A DNA stretch of 64,000 nucleotides from Halisarca cf. caerulea. Taxonomy: Eukaryota > Porifera > Demospongiae > Chondrillida > Halisarcidae. Below are positions 34,591 through 47,613 of the stretch, in pieces (the stretch's first letter is position 1; the number at the start of each line of letters is the position of its first letter). The notes beneath the pieces are model-generated. The model did no database searches. It saw only the letters and a list, made by a program, of their open reading frames with translations, and was not told the DNA's origin. Location of the stretch: the NCBI GenBank assembly GCA_963170055.1, contig CAUJGJ010000397.1:7556701-7620700 (forward strand). Direction: 5' to 3'. The position numbers and the translations under genes are program-made.

Positions 34591-36017
34591 CAAACACATG
34601 CAGATGTACACAAAAGTTAAACAATTCTATTACTGTCATAGGTACATTGTTTGCCAATATTGAACTCACTAGTAGTTCCTTCTCGGTAACTGCCTTTCTC
34701 TCCTGTGAACATGAAGATATAACATAATTTATAACAGAGGACATTACCGAAATACACGAATACTCACATGCATGTAGAAAAACAGGCATGTAAAAACATA
34801 TCATAGTATCAAATAATAGTATATACATAATATATACATTCTAATCTTATGCAAGTCGTGCAGGTTCTCTTACATTGTAGTCTTTTTTGAATTTTATCTA
34901 CAAACAATAGTATAAATAAGGAATATAAGAATAAATTTGATTTATGAAAGTCAAAACCAGTGATTTATAACACAAAAACAAAGCATTGCCAAGGTGAGAA
35001 GTTCATTTTTCATAATTTTGTGAGCATGCAAGAACATGGAGATGCATGCGATAGAATAAGTATTAAACTTACATATATGCACACACAAGTTGAAAAGATT
35101 TCCTACAGCAGAGAATAAACTAAATTAAGCACAATGCTAACCTATAGAGTGTAAAACTCTTACCATTAGCCCCAAGACAAAACCGGGAACTACAAGTTGC
35201 AGCAGCAAGTGTATTGCTGCTGCAACCAACATCTATTAGTGTGGCAAGTACAATAATATATAGAGCGAAATTCGAAATAGACACATTATACACTTTTAAC
35301 GTTGTAGTAGGCTTTGAACGTACCACAAAAACGAGAGATATTTCGACCATTGTCAGAGCCAGCCGCAAATGAAATAAAATCCCGCGGAGAATGCGCGCTA
35401 TGGAATTTCAGACAATTCGCCCCTGTTCTTCATTGAAAAGCCGTTGTTGACTGGTCCTTTGATTGTCTTTGTATTCCTTTGTGTTTCTAAGCGCATTTGT
35501 CGGATTTGACAAAGTCTCGTAATACTGCGGAGCATGGTAAGCAAGTTTTTGTTCCTTTTCTTGCATTGTGCGGTGGAATTGTTGCATAACCATGCATTGG
35601 GGTCAAAGGTTGATAGTTGCGACAGAACACGTTGGCCACGGGTCTGTGATAATTGCTAGGACTAGTATATACAGATATTTAGTTTCGTTGGGTGTCGTTC
35701 TTCAGTCGTCTGTGCCTTCGTAAGGTTTGTACCTTTACGTGTGGAGGTAGTAAGTGTCTTTGTGTGTATTTGTGGGGTGTGATTTCCTTTGTTATTAGAC
35801 TACTGTGTCTCAGTGTGCCTTTGGAAGCTTTATGTTTAGAGACAGCATGTGTTAATTGTGTGTATACATTGCTTTGTGGGAGTGTGGTGTGTGTGTGTGT
35901 GTGTGTGTGTGTGTGGATTTATGAGTTTATGTATGTAGGATTAAGTGGAACAAGGCCTGCAACGTTTGCTTAAGGTGTCCAGCCATGGGGTAAAGTGGAG
36001 TAACTTAGGAACACATA
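34591..36017. other. No gene recognised
   Basis: AT-rich, with a short (TG)n at 35886-35915. A 61-codon minus-strand frame at 35408-35593 (QEKEQKLAYHAPQYYETLSN) could be an exon but has no recognised domain. A second minus-strand frame (35120-35368) looks like a signal-anchor peptide but lacks support. The last part is the target flank of the transposon that follows. Confidence 0.45.
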
Positions 36018-36246
36018 CCGTACGCATACAAACTTTCGCGGTTTTCGCGGTTGAACTCAGCTTCCGCGAAAATTTAGTACCGCGAATATTGATATACATA
36101 TATAGCAATAATAAAAAAGTACCAGGATTGCAATAAAGGACCGCTGGAACAGAAGACAATGCACAACAAACGAGTAATTAAAGGAATGCCACAGCGCAAG
36201 AGTTTATAGTCCGTGGAAGGGTATTCAGTTGCCGGATTCCGTCAGG

Positions 36247-37669
36247 ATGTCGATCAAGTCTTACTTCGCCCCCGTGAAGAGGTCCGAGCCAACAGATAAC
36301 CTGGAAGAGGTTCTTCCAGTTTCTACCGCGCAAGCTGTTCGCAGAGATTGAAGAGGCGTCATCATCAAAGAAGCGAGGAGCTTATGGCAAGCTCTCTGCT
36401 GAAACTAGAGCCAAAATAGCCAAATATGCGGCCGAGAATGGCATTGCGGCAGCTATTCGCCATTACGAAGTAGAAGAAGGCTTGTACCTGAAGGAGAGCA
36501 CGGTCCGAGGGTGGAAGAAAGACCACTGTTTAACCATTGCCAGAATCAGTAGAAGTCAAGATGGCAGGGAACCTGACGTGAAAGAACCGATTAAACAGGC
36601 TCCAGGTCATCCACTGCTGCTAGGTCAAGAAGTGAAAGAGAAAGCTAAAGCGGTAATCCTGAATATTAGGGATAGTGGAGGAGTCATCAATAACTCAGTT
36701 GTTATTGGAATCATCAAGGGGATAATCAGGGATAGTTATAGCAATCTCCTTGTCGAAAATGGTGGTCCTCTACAAATTGATAAGCCGATTGCAAGAAGAC
36801 TCCTGGGCAGGCTGAACTTTGTAAAGAGAAGGGGATCAACCAAAGCCAAGCTGATACCGGAGGATTTCTCTCAACTTAGGGATCAGTTTTTATCCGACAT
36901 AAGGACCATTGTTCATTTTGACAACATTCCACCAGGCCTCATCTTGAACTGGGACCATACAGGCATAAATTATGTGCCCATGTCTTCATGGACACTGGAA
37001 ACGAAAGGAGCCACAAAAGTCCCGATTGCTGCTATTGACGACAAACGGCAAATTACAGCGGTTTTTACTTGTTCTATGCGTGGAGACTTTTTACCTCCAT
37101 AGTTGATTTATGCTGGGAAAACACCTGCATGCCTTCCAAAGACCATAAAATTCCCGGTGGACTGGCACGTCATGTACACCCTTCATCACTGGGCCAATGA
37201 GAGCACCATGCTCGAGTACATACACACCATACTGATTCCATATCTTCACAAGACGAGACAGGAGTATGGACTGCCATCAACTCACCCAGCATTGGTGATT
37301 TTTGATCAATTCAAGGGGCAGTTGACAGATACGTTTTTGCAAGTCCTAGAATCTAACAACATTGTGGTTGCTAAAGTGCCACCACACTGTACTGGTCGTC
37401 TACAACCACTTGACCTTAGCATAAACAAACCTGTGAAGGACATTTTAAGATCAAAGTTTCAGTCTTGGTATGCAGACCAAATCACCCGACAGCTGAAAGT
37501 GTCATCTCAAGTAAAGCCTGTTGACCTTCAACTCTCGGTGATGAAGCCATTGGGAGCAAGGTGGCTGATAGAAACAGTAACTGAAATTGAAAGCCGTAAA
37601 GAGCTAGCCATTAATGGCTTCCACAATGCAGGCATTTATGATGCAGTTGCAGATGTTCTGCCTGCATGA
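36247..37669 (+). pseudogene. pogo/Jerky-like DDE_1 transposase (DD35D)
   Basis: Start ATG 36247 (MSIKSYFAPVKRSEPTDNL). A frameshift near 36328 separates this from LFAEIEEASSSKKRGAYGKL, which leads into a Psq/HTH region (RAKIAKYAAENGIAAAIRHY, ESTVRGWKK). The catalytic aspartates are in LILNWDHTG, ALVIFDQFKGQ and LQPLDLSINK; the last two are 35 residues apart. A TAG at 37100-37102 sits where the family has DFLPxQ, fitting CAG to TAG. The C-terminal frame runs open to TGA 37667-37669. With only two lesions the protein is otherwise complete at about 470 residues. It cuts and pastes at TA sites. Confidence 0.88.
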
Positions 37670-37977
37670 TCTATATAGCTCCTAACCTATAGCTACAGTA
37701 TATAGTACATTTATTTTCAAATTGTTTTAATTTATTTAAACTTCTAATAGTAGTACATATTGTGGTTACCGTAATACATACTAGGTGTTGTCTGGTATAT
37801 ACTGTATTATTACATGGTATATGCTTTATGCATGCGATCATGATTCTGTCAGTGATTTTTTGTGTTACTCTCTAATTTCGCTCAATATCATTGCATGTAA
37901 GAACGCAAATCATCAATTTAACAAGTAAACTCTTCAAACTTGATTTTTTTTAAGAAATCTAACTTAAAGTCTAACAT

Positions 37978-39151
37978 CTATGAAAACAACTCCAAACTAC
38001 AGTTCTCAAAGCACTTTACAATGTGAGAGCGCATCTCTTCCTGTAAATACTCTCTGCTGCTGGGGTCTTCCCCAAAAGCAAGGGATGTAGCCATAGCTAT
38101 GGCAAAGGGTCCACAGTCACTCCCACCTTTCTGCCTCTGGCATCTTGCATGTTGAATTGCCTCCAATCTGCATCGGAAGTTCGTTTGGACAATGCTAGTA
38201 TCTTCACTATTAAGGGAAGAGTACAAACTGTCATATACACGCACAGTTTTTCCATTAGATTCACTAGCTGCCACAATCCAGTGATTTCCTTTAATGTGCA
38301 TTATCTGTAAAGCACCTGATGTTGGGCGACTATGCGCTTGATTTTGCAACACTCAATCGCAAACCGTTTATGAGTGGAAACTGCATCTTGATAAGGCGCT
38401 GTGCGAAGTTTAAGTGCTGGTCTTCAAGCAACTCACCATCTGTGAGCATATGACGATCCCTAAATGTCAAAACTATGTCTTGACAGCGTAACCATTGATC
38501 AGAAGGCTGAGGCTGTTGAGCTGTCTGTTCCCCCAATTTAGTACTAGGCAGGTCCGATAGCACATTTGGCTGATGCCTCTGGGAAAGTTCCTTCATAGGT
38601 TTTGCTACAGGCTCCTGGGAAAGGTCCTCTGTAGGTTCTGTTGCAGGCTCCTGAGGAAGGTCCTCTGTAGGTTTTGCTACAGGTTCCTCGGGAATATCCT
38701 CTGTAGGTTTCGCCGCTGCAGGTTCTTCAGACTCAGTGGTGTCTCTAGAAATGCCTGCTGAACGCTTCTCGGGCAACAACTTCTTTAGTAATATGCATTG
38801 CATGATTTCCTTAATACGATGCCTTGCCTTTTCCTCCAAATCACCAGAGCCTTCAAATATCAGTGAACATGGGATTTCTAGTCCACCCTGGGGTAAATCC
38901 TCACTCCTTTTCCTTTGACCAGTGACAGAGCAGGTGATTCTTCCATCACGACGTAAAAATAGCGAGCAGACGCAAGAAATCTTCCGTGGAACATGGCCCA
39001 CAGTGCTATTCGAAGAGGATTGAACAGCAACAGCATACGGGTCTTCTCTGTTTCCAAATTCCCGTACGCAGTAGAGAATCTCTCCTACATATGGACTCCA
39101 GGATGCTCCATAAACATGAAATCCACGAACACAACTTTCAATCTCAAACAT
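37978..39151 (-). pseudogene. HIRAN-like plus Ulp1 (C48-type) SUMO/ubiquitin-like protease, one frameshift
   Basis: The start MFEIESCVRGFHVYGASWSP opens a HIRAN-like domain (YVGEILYCVREFGNREDPYA, VGHVPRKISCVCSLFLRRDG), about 105 residues. Next comes a linker with four PTED-type repeats (EEPVAKPTEDLPQEPATEPT). The protease part shows the Ulp1 triad: His in GNHWIVAAS, Asp in RVYDSL and Cys in QKGGSDCGPFAIA. One base appears missing near 38345, between INGLRL and LQNQAHSR. Ulp1 enzymes cleave SUMO or similar peptides; HIRAN domains bind 3' single-strand DNA ends in HLTF. A role in transposition is inference. The gene converges on the transposase inside shared inverted repeats. Confidence 0.85.
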
Positions 39152-39834
39152 TTTTACTACAATACTTCGAAAAGGCTAGCAATAAACTTCACACTTTCTA
39201 CTGATCTCACTTTAATGTCGAGACGTTCATTAGCGCCTCCGAAGTTGTTGTCTTGCACCGCTGGTTCAAGCAACAGCTTTCTCCAACTCTATCACAAGTA
39301 TTGTAGCGAACGTGCATCCTTAAACATAAAGTTGTGGCAGAACAGTAGCTAAAACAACAGGGAAGGCTTTGCCACATAGACAAGACGAGAGCGACTTGCG
39401 CTACGATGGCCATTATAATTCGGAAATAGTAAATGTGAAAAGTTAATTAATTACTTCTAGCATAGCAACCGCGAAAGTTTAGTCCCGCGAAAGTTTGTGC
39501 GCGTACGGTAGGTAAGTTAGAACAGGGCCTGTATCCTTTGCTATGATTAAGCTGCCCAGCTATACTTACCCCTGCTGAATGCCCAATTTACGGAGATATT
39601 ACTGGCCAAAATTGTACTTGTAGTTTACTATTGACGCTGCTTTTACTCGGCTGTTCCAAGTTGCCCAGGCGTTCCAAGTTACCCAGCCTTACCCTAGCTA
39701 CTTGCCACTGTTAAACGCTGAATTCAAGTAGGCATTGCAGAGTCAAATTCAGCATACTTCTTTTTAATTCGGCCGCTCCAAGTTACCCAGATTCACTTTA
39801 CAATGCATATATGTTTCGTTATGAGTGAATATAG

Positions 39835-39837
39835 ATC

Positions 39838-39889
<52 letters not shown>

Positions 39890-39893
39890 GTGT

Positions 39894-39959
<66 letters not shown>

Positions 39960-40152
39960 CCTATTTACAATCACTTGATACACCACATTGGTTATAGTAC
40001 CATGCTGCAGTGGAACCAGGTGTGTAGTTTAGAGGTTCGACTGTGTGTGTGTGTGTGTATGTGTGTGTGTGACCTATTTACAATCACTTGATACACCATA
40101 TTGGTTATAGTACCATGTTGGCAGTGGAACCAGCTATGTAGTGAAGACATTC

Positions 40153-40187
<35 letters not shown>

Positions 40188-40365
40188 CATGTGTGCTTTT
40201 GTGGTTTCATTATTTATTGTTCTTTCTTTTATGTTCAGATTATAGAGTAAAGCATCGATTCTGAAGGCCTCTGGTGAAATTGTAACTATTTTTTGGGTTA
40301 GGTTTTGGGTAACCCTATATTGTTTTTACTTTCACCGGAAGTGTCCGGAACGTCCGGAACGATGT

Positions 40366-40404
<39 letters not shown>

Positions 40405-40410
40405 GCAATC
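39835..40410 (-). repeat. Composite repeat fragment with (TG)n and A-type end
   Basis: (TG)n at 39841-39958, then two copies of a block ACCTATTTACAATCACTTGA also seen at 31547, 33918 and 46653, then TTTCACCGGAAGTGTCCGG and (TA)n. The GC hairpin is reduced (GGGTAACCCTATATTG). Confidence 0.75.
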
Positions 40411-40950
40411 CAGATAAAAAATAAAAATCGCACAATTTCGATTAATTATAAATATATCAGTGACATACCTGCTCATACAAATATTCACACAGTTTAAATT
40501 CGTCTCGTTCGTAGAATCGCTGTGAAGCAGCGCTTTAAAATCACAAATCAGGGAGTCAAGAAACGCAACAGAAACACACCAAAAACGTGTTCATGCACGC
40601 ACAGGAATCAACGCCGGATTTGATAATAATATTCATTCATAATAATTAATCACACAAAAATTACACAAAACGACAGAAATAGGAAGGAAAAATGTTACTA
40701 TAGTAACTGGCGGGATCTTCAGCTTAAGCAAGCTCTGGTGAAGGATGTCCTTGAGTCTTGGTGAGCTAATTGAAAGAATAAGGAAAATACTTGGTGAATA
40801 GATCTAGATCAACACTGCACTTTATTAACTATATCTGCTTCCAGATTGCTCTGATTACATGAAAGAAAGCTGCAGCAGTAAGCAATGAATATTATATTCC
40901 ACTTCTATAGTACTACTGTAAATATGGGTTATTTTTTATCCAATATAGAT
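40411..40950. other. No gene recognised; probable promoter or 5' exons of the next gene
   Basis: AT-rich. A short open stretch at about 40745-40800 (MSLSLGELIERIRKILGE) could be a first coding exon, but its splice link is unclear. Confidence 0.35.
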
Positions 40951-41718
40951 GCAGTAGTGCTTGTTAGCACTGAGTCTGATCTGCCTGAATTCAGCCGCAA
41001 GGGTGAATCGTTTCAAAGTACACCACAAAAAAGGCCTGTAAAAACAATAGCCTTTGATTTGGGTAGGTTGTAAACTGGTAATGTCATGAGTCAATATTAA
41101 GTACAGTCTATGAGTCTACTGCCACGTTCGTGCGCAGATGATACCACTTTTGTGGTTGACAGCCCTGTCTGTAAGAAACAGCGGAATGCATCAGACTATA
41201 CTGGTAGGAAATCAAACGTAATAATTGAATATGTTCTTTAAGCTATCTCTTTGTACCAGTTTATATATCCTCATACACAGATGATGATACCTCCTGCAAC
41301 ATGGTGCCTGACAGCCCTTACAGCGAATGCCAGGAGAATGTGTTAGAAAATAACGGTAACCAAATTACAGTATGCATTCATGTAAAATGCTATGCAATGT
41401 AGATACACAAGTTTTCCATTTAGGGACGAAGGAGAGTACTGCTGGCCCAGACATAATAGTACTATCTGATGGTAAGTAAGGCAATTAGCTTGGTGTGCAT
41501 GCACAAGATGATTGTAGTCGCATGCATGTACGTATATTATATGACATATATTTAAAGGTGAGACCAGCTCTGATTCTGATGCAACTACATGTGGCAATCC
41601 ATGGAGTGAAAATGAACAATTTTCTGGGCTTTGGGTCCCATGCTCATTTAATGAGTCAGAAGATCAGGATCTCTTTGAATATAAAAGAACTACGATCACT
41701 ACTGGGTGCAAGCAGTAG
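40951..41718 (+). CDS. Array of small phase-1 exons with SUMO-interaction-like motifs (N-terminal part of the next gene)
   Basis: Five exons, each bounded by AG and GT and each starting and ending in phase 1: about 40951-41066, 41139-41201, 41281-41355, 41424-41471 and 41559-41718. They encode short acidic units: AVVLVSTESDLPEF, TFVVDSPVCKK, CNMVPDSPYSE, PDIIVLSDG then ETSSDSD, and NESEDQDLFEYKR. Hydrophobic V/I/L runs followed by serine and acidic residues fit SUMO-interaction motifs, clearest in DIIVLSD. The last exon hits TAG at 41716-41718, but one extra base upstream would open a frame on to KRKKGGSVPLPY. It is likely joined to the large exon at 42128; that link is inference. Confidence 0.5.
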
Positions 41719-42127
41719 ACATGATGATGGAATATGGTTCTCCAAGCGTAAATCCAATGGATTATGCAGACCAAAAATTTAAAAGAAAAAAGGGAGGATC
41801 TGTACCACTACCATACAATATCAATCAAGAGATATAATGCATGTATGTACATCTACAGCTGCTTTTAATTAGCAACATTTAATTCAGTACTATAGCCTTG
41901 AGTTTTTAACATGCAGAATCTATATAATATTCATTTTAGAAAATTCACAAGTACCAATAAGTGATGAACTTATAATTCATATATATCAATTTAAATGACT
42001 TAATTCATCCAATTTCTGCATGTATAATTAATGTATGCCATGCAATATAACATCCATTAGTGCTGCATGATATAATATCTTATAATGGTTAATTTGATGA
42101 CATGCATGCATTTTGTGCATATATTTA

Positions 42128-45113
42128 GGGCACCCGAACACTTCCAAACTACATGTACCATTTCTAGAAGAGCAAGGAATAAGTGTGCAGGCAGCAACTG
42201 AGTTTTTAAAAGGAACGAATTCCATCAAATTGGTCAACAAGCCAAAAGTTGGCTTATATCTAAACTTAATGACAGTCCACCGTGCCAACTGCCCTAATGT
42301 ATCCACTTGGGAATTTGGTAGAAGGATCAGAGAGATGGATCCGTGGTTAGAAGAAAGCACAAAAAGCCCAAAGACGGCATATGTCAAAGTTAAAAGGCTT
42401 TTTACAAGAAGGCAAAAGGCTGATCACAACGAAACAGTACTATATGGCACTAAATCTACATCAACCGAGAATCTTGCAAGGTTGAAAACTGTGTCAACAC
42501 AAACCTGCACCAGCACAAAAAAGGCTCACCTTCCCAACGAAGACAGAAAGATTTTTCGGAGCATCAAAAGACAAAATTCACGCTTGAAGACACGTGTGGA
42601 CCTGTTAAAGGCAAAGTATCACAAACTGCAGGTGGCACATACAAGTATCTGTAGAGAAAATGAAAAATTACTTAAGCTGGTTAATAAAGCAAGCAGAAAG
42701 CTACAACTAGCAACAAATGCAAGTCAAAAGAAAGTGAAAATGGTACAAAACCAGAGAAGAAAATCTCTGAAAAGGAAAAACAAAGCAGTAAACAGACTAA
42801 AGAGCAATATTATGTCACTACAGAAGAATCTTCAAAGTTCTAAACAGCAGGTATACACATTAGGTGACATTAACAGTCATCTAAAAAAACAAAACAAAAA
42901 TATATTTTTTGAAATGAACAAACTGGAAGAAAAGATAGAAGAGGAGCAGGCACATGTTGAAGAGCTGGCAAATCACAATGCAGCAACCACTAGCAGTGGT
43001 CCAATTAATACAAAGGATGGCAAGACCTATAGTACAAAAATACGAACGCTATATTACACACTACTGGCAGAGAGACTACCACCAGCAAAAATAGAAAACA
43101 TTATTAAAACAGTGCTGAAATCATTTTGTCCACAAATTGAAGTTGACACCATGCAACTTCCCAAAAAATCTATGGCAGCAAACATGCGAAAGAAGGAATT
43201 GCCTACCATTGCCATCGCTCATAATGCTAAGTCAATAGCAGAACAAAAGGATCAAGGAATACATTTGAATACAGATGGCACTACACTGAACCAGAGGAAG
43301 TTAAATGCCTATCTAGGAAATGGAATGGTGTTGGGAGTAGAGGAAGTGGTAGATGGATCTGCCTCTGCGTCACTTGAGGAACTATCCCGCATTCTTCTTA
43401 AGATCAAAGAAGTTGGTATAGCACTACAAATAGAGGGAGCAGAAGCCATAGACACAAACTTGATCAAATCAGTAATGTCAGATCAGGCATCTTCCCAAAA
43501 GAAGTTCAACAATCTGCTACAAGGTCAAACTAAGTCACCTTTGATACAAGCTTTCTGTGGAATGCACCTAGGAGTAAATCTACAAGCAGCTGCTACAAAA
43601 GCCACTAAGAAGATCCGAAAAGAGCACATAGAAGCTAATAAAGATGCAAAAACCTCATCATCTCCTGGATACACTAGTGTATGCTATATGTAAACTATTG
43701 GGCCACCTAGACAGCTCTCCTGAATATGGGCATGGAGTTGAAAAGTTCCCCGAGTATGTTGAAACTCTATTACACGATGCCAAAGAACTTGAAGACATCC
43801 AGGATGAAAAAATACAGGAACTATCGGGAGTTATTGGTACTAAATTTGACAGGCAAGTGGGAAATAGATACTTTGTAACCACTCATAATGCAGGAAAGGT
43901 TTTGTTCATAGCTCCAACTGCAATAAAGTATCTTACTGAATTGAAGAGCATGAAGCAGTTGAATGTACTAGAAAGTGAGGTTCTAATGAGGCTTCAGGAT
44001 CCTTTTGAAATAGTAGAATTGCAACTTCAGGGGTTGCTGTTTTCAAATATTTATGCAGACTTGATGTGCCTACTAAAATCAACAAAACTGAACAAAAAGT
44101 TGCTGGACATGAATTATCACTATTTAGAACTCCAGAGATTCCTAGAAAAGATACACACAGCACCAAGACTTCTTCTTGATTGCAGTTTGAAATGTTTTCC
44201 CTCTGAGGTAGCACTGCACGGTAGTGATCCCACATTAAATCACAGACTACACAAGAGATCATTGATCCTACATGAAAGATTACACAAAGTCCCTGAAGAC
44301 CACATCAATGCCATATTAACTCCACTAATCAAAGCAGTCTCTAATGAAATGCTTCAGAAATTGTTACAGTATCGTGCTGATCAGCTACCAGGAGGACGAC
44401 TGTGGAATCCACCACAAATTGTGAAGGAATTGTGCCGAGACATTCAGCCAACAAATGATTTATGTGAAAGTGTGTTGGGGCTTAATGACTGGATACACCA
44501 ACAAAGTGCCAACTACAGCCAACGCACAGTCACAACATTAGTGCAAATTAAAAGGAACTCCACTATACCTTGGTTTTTAAAACAAGGGGAAGAATTCCAG
44601 GATCAGGTAATCAAATTGGCAAGAAAACGCGCCCATACCATCAATGATGAAGAGAATGCATTGAAGAAAGCTAGGAAGGAGAGAAGACAAAAAACATATC
44701 AAGAAAAGAAAGAAAAAATGGCAGTAAGACAATACAAGAAATCACAAATGGACAAAAATGATTTAAAAAAGGCACTTACCAATATATCAAATTTTAGGAC
44801 AGTCAGCAACATGAAGGCAACAAAGGATGTTCTTTGTAGCCAAATGATACTGAAAGGCATGGAGTATAAAGGAAAATCTGTAGAAGACATGACATGTACC
44901 TTGACAAAGATGGACAACATTGATGAGTTGAAAGGGAGAAAAATTAAGCACAATTTAGAGGAGGATGATGGGCAGATTACATCATTTCCTGCCACAGTTG
45001 TTGCAGTAGACCCTGAAGTTCTCATAAAATACGAAGGAGATGAAGAGAACTATATATGGACTCAAGAGGAGATATTAAAAGACATTGAAAATGGTGACAT
45101 TACTCTAGAGTAG
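42128..45113 (+). pseudogene. Large DDE-like transposase protein with coiled coil, single frameshift
   Basis: An acceptor (TATATTTAG) precedes GHPNTSKLHVPFLEEQG. About residues 140-310 form a lysine-rich coiled coil. The core shows GIHLNTDGTTLNQRKLNAYL (Asp), IKSVMSDQASSQKKFNNLL (Asp) and FCGMHLGVNLQAA, with NDLCESVLGLNDW further on as a candidate Glu. This pattern recurs in large uncharacterised cnidarian, sponge and fish protein families that look like DDE transposases; the exact superfamily is not clear to me. The frame shifts by +1 near 43650, at GATGCAAAAACC; one A fewer would keep it open. Apart from that about 990 codons are open. The C-terminus is basic then acidic (LEEDDG, EGDEENYIWTQEEI). 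Confidence 0.65.
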
Positions 45114-45680
45114 AATTTATTCTTCAGTCAATAGTGATGATCGGTCGAGTACTCGGTCGAGTATCTACGGTTGAGCAAACTAGATGTTGCGTTATATTAG
45201 GGTGACCACACTCCACGGATACCGGAATGAATGGACGACATTGCGCAAGACATTCGCCACGAGATTGCAAATATTGCAGCGTAAGAACTTATAATTAGAC
45301 ATCGCTGACAGCGGTTAGAAAGCGCATTAGTGATTTAATTTAATACAAAAGGTTAGTATACATGTAAAGGTACGATAGTATGTCTGAAGCATATGCATAT
45401 ATTTAAAACCAGGTATAAGAGACTGCATCGAAAAAAATGAGGTAGATGAATTTTCAAAAGAAGTGTCTTTAAAGATCCTAAACATTTACAAATACAACGC
45501 TTCAATCGGCACTTATAAGGCTATACTAAAATGCCTCAATAGCCGTAAAAAATATAATCGTAGACTTTACCTTTAGGGTGCTGTGGCACATGAACCACTT
45601 CTTCCCCAAAAATGCTCCACTTACGTGGCTTGCATTTTGCGTTAATGCGCGCGATAGATCGCGTTTATTGGATTGCCTGT
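45114..45680. other. No gene recognised
   Basis: Short repeats of CGGTCGAGTA at 45143-45165. The region may contain the 3' end of the transposase-like unit. No terminal repeats were identified. Confidence 0.4.
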
Positions 45681-46858
45681 ATATATGTCAACAACATGGC
45701 GGACTTTTAGGCGGTAGTCGAAGTCGTTGGTATTATTCAGTGAATTTTGTGTCTTTGCTTCTGTTTTCGTCAACGAAGAATCTTTAAGACCTAAAGATTT
45801 GGATTGAGAGTTAATCATGAAGATTCAACTCGTTCCAAGAATTTCCGTGGGCCTTCAACTTTTAGAGGTAGAGCGAGTGGTTTAAAGTTGTTGTCTTCAT
45901 TTTAGAAGTTGTGAAAGGACTCGAAAACTGACAAAAGCTGTTAAGCCGCCTCATTTAACAAGGAAGAGAACTTTGACGAAGCATTTAGGACGGAAACGTT
46001 GTTGGAAGGATGATTGTACTGAGACATTGTACCTTACGCTACCTCGGAAGTCCATGGAAACGAAGAAAAGGCTAAAGAAAGCTTCGGAAACAGGTAAGAT
46101 GAGTGTGGAAAGCCTTTTGTCTTTTAGTTAACCATTATGGAGTACTTGAACGCTCATGTGAAAGTGTTTTAACGACGTTTAGTATGAGCAGGTCTTTAAT
46201 AAAATAGTTTCTCAATGTGTTTTCGTGGATATGTTGGCGTACGTGTGTGTAATCTTGTGTATGTGTGTTTGCTTAGGTCCTCTAACCATAGATACTATGG
46301 TTCAACACGTCAGAGAATAGGACGCAGATGTTTGGATGAAAAGAAAACCTTTCAACCGCGAAAGTATGGAAACAACGGGAAGATCCAAAGAAGTTTGGGG
46401 AACAGGCAGGTAAGATGAGAGATGAAAGCTCTATTTGGAATTAGCAAACCGTTTTCGAACGGTTGAACTTGATTCATTGATTATTGTTCTTTCTTTTCAT
46501 GTTCAGAATATAGACTAAAGCATTGTTTCTGAAGGCCTTTGGTGAAATTGTAAGTGTTTATTTGGATGTTTGTGGGTGTGTGTGTGTGTGGGTGTGTATA
46601 TGTGTGTCACTGTGTGTGTGTGTGTGTGTGTATGGGTGTGGGTGGGTGTGACCTATTTACAATCACTTGATACACCACATTGGTTATAGTACCATGCTGA
46701 AGTGGAACCAGGTGTGTAGAGAAGAGGTTCGGCTGTGTGTGTGTATGTATGTGTCCTTTTGTGGTTTCATTGTTTATTATTCTTTCTTTTCATGTTCAGA
46801 ATATAGACTGAAGTACTGATTCTGAAGACCTTTGGTGAAATTGTAAGTGTATATTTGG

Positions 46859-46920
<62 letters not shown>

Positions 46921-47143
46921 TTGTGTGTGTGTGTGTACATGTATGCGTATGTGTGTATGTGTGTGTGTGTGTGTGTGAGTGTGTGGTGTGTGTGTGTGTG
47001 TAAAAATAGCTATCCCATAATGTCTTCCATATTACAAAAAATTTAGAAATCTCAATTTGCCTCCTATCCCCTAATTGTGTATGCAGCCCTGATGTGTACC
47101 TCTATTAATGTATGTGTCTTCAGTGGTTGTGGGGGGGTGCATG

Positions 47144-47174
<31 letters not shown>

Positions 47175-47575
47175 ATTACGCACATTTAGCGTGTGTGAGG
47201 ATGTCCATGTATAGTGAATATTCATGTTTGTATGTACTTCATGTGTGTTTATCACATACTATGCTAATTTATATTGTCCTTTGCAGGAATTTGATACACA
47301 GAAAGTACAGTGTATTGTATGCTTATGTGAAGAATCTAACTTGATTCTGAAAAACTACTGTGTACATGTTTCTATAATTGACTGTATTATGCATGGATTT
47401 ATAATTTGTTGAAATACTGTTATATATCATTTTAATTTTTATTTTATAGTAATGGTTTATTAATAATTAGTATGTAAATAATGTCATGAATATAATAATA
47501 TATACAATTATACTGTAGAATTATAATGTATATAGATTAATATATAATAGGAATAAATAAGAGAGAGTTAAGAAT

Positions 47576-47613
<38 letters not shown>

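Larger units (their letters stand above)
36018..39508. mobile_element. Complete pogo-like transposon with two convergent genes (transposase and HIRAN-Ulp1)
   Basis: Left terminus CCGTACGCATACAAACTTTC and right terminus AAGTTTGTGCGCGTACGG are inverted repeats; TA flanks both sides (36016-36017, 39509-39510). Subterminal TTTCGCGG/CCGCGAAA motifs recur several times at each end. Length is 3491 bp. The plus strand carries a DD35D transposase and the minus strand, convergent, a HIRAN plus Ulp1-type cysteine protease. The 3' ends of the two genes are about 310 bp apart. Lesions are few, so the copy is fairly young. Confidence 0.88.

Noticed and set aside
43658..45025. Minus-strand frames opposite the large DDE-like gene
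   Set aside because: Serine/cysteine-rich shadows of the coding strand.
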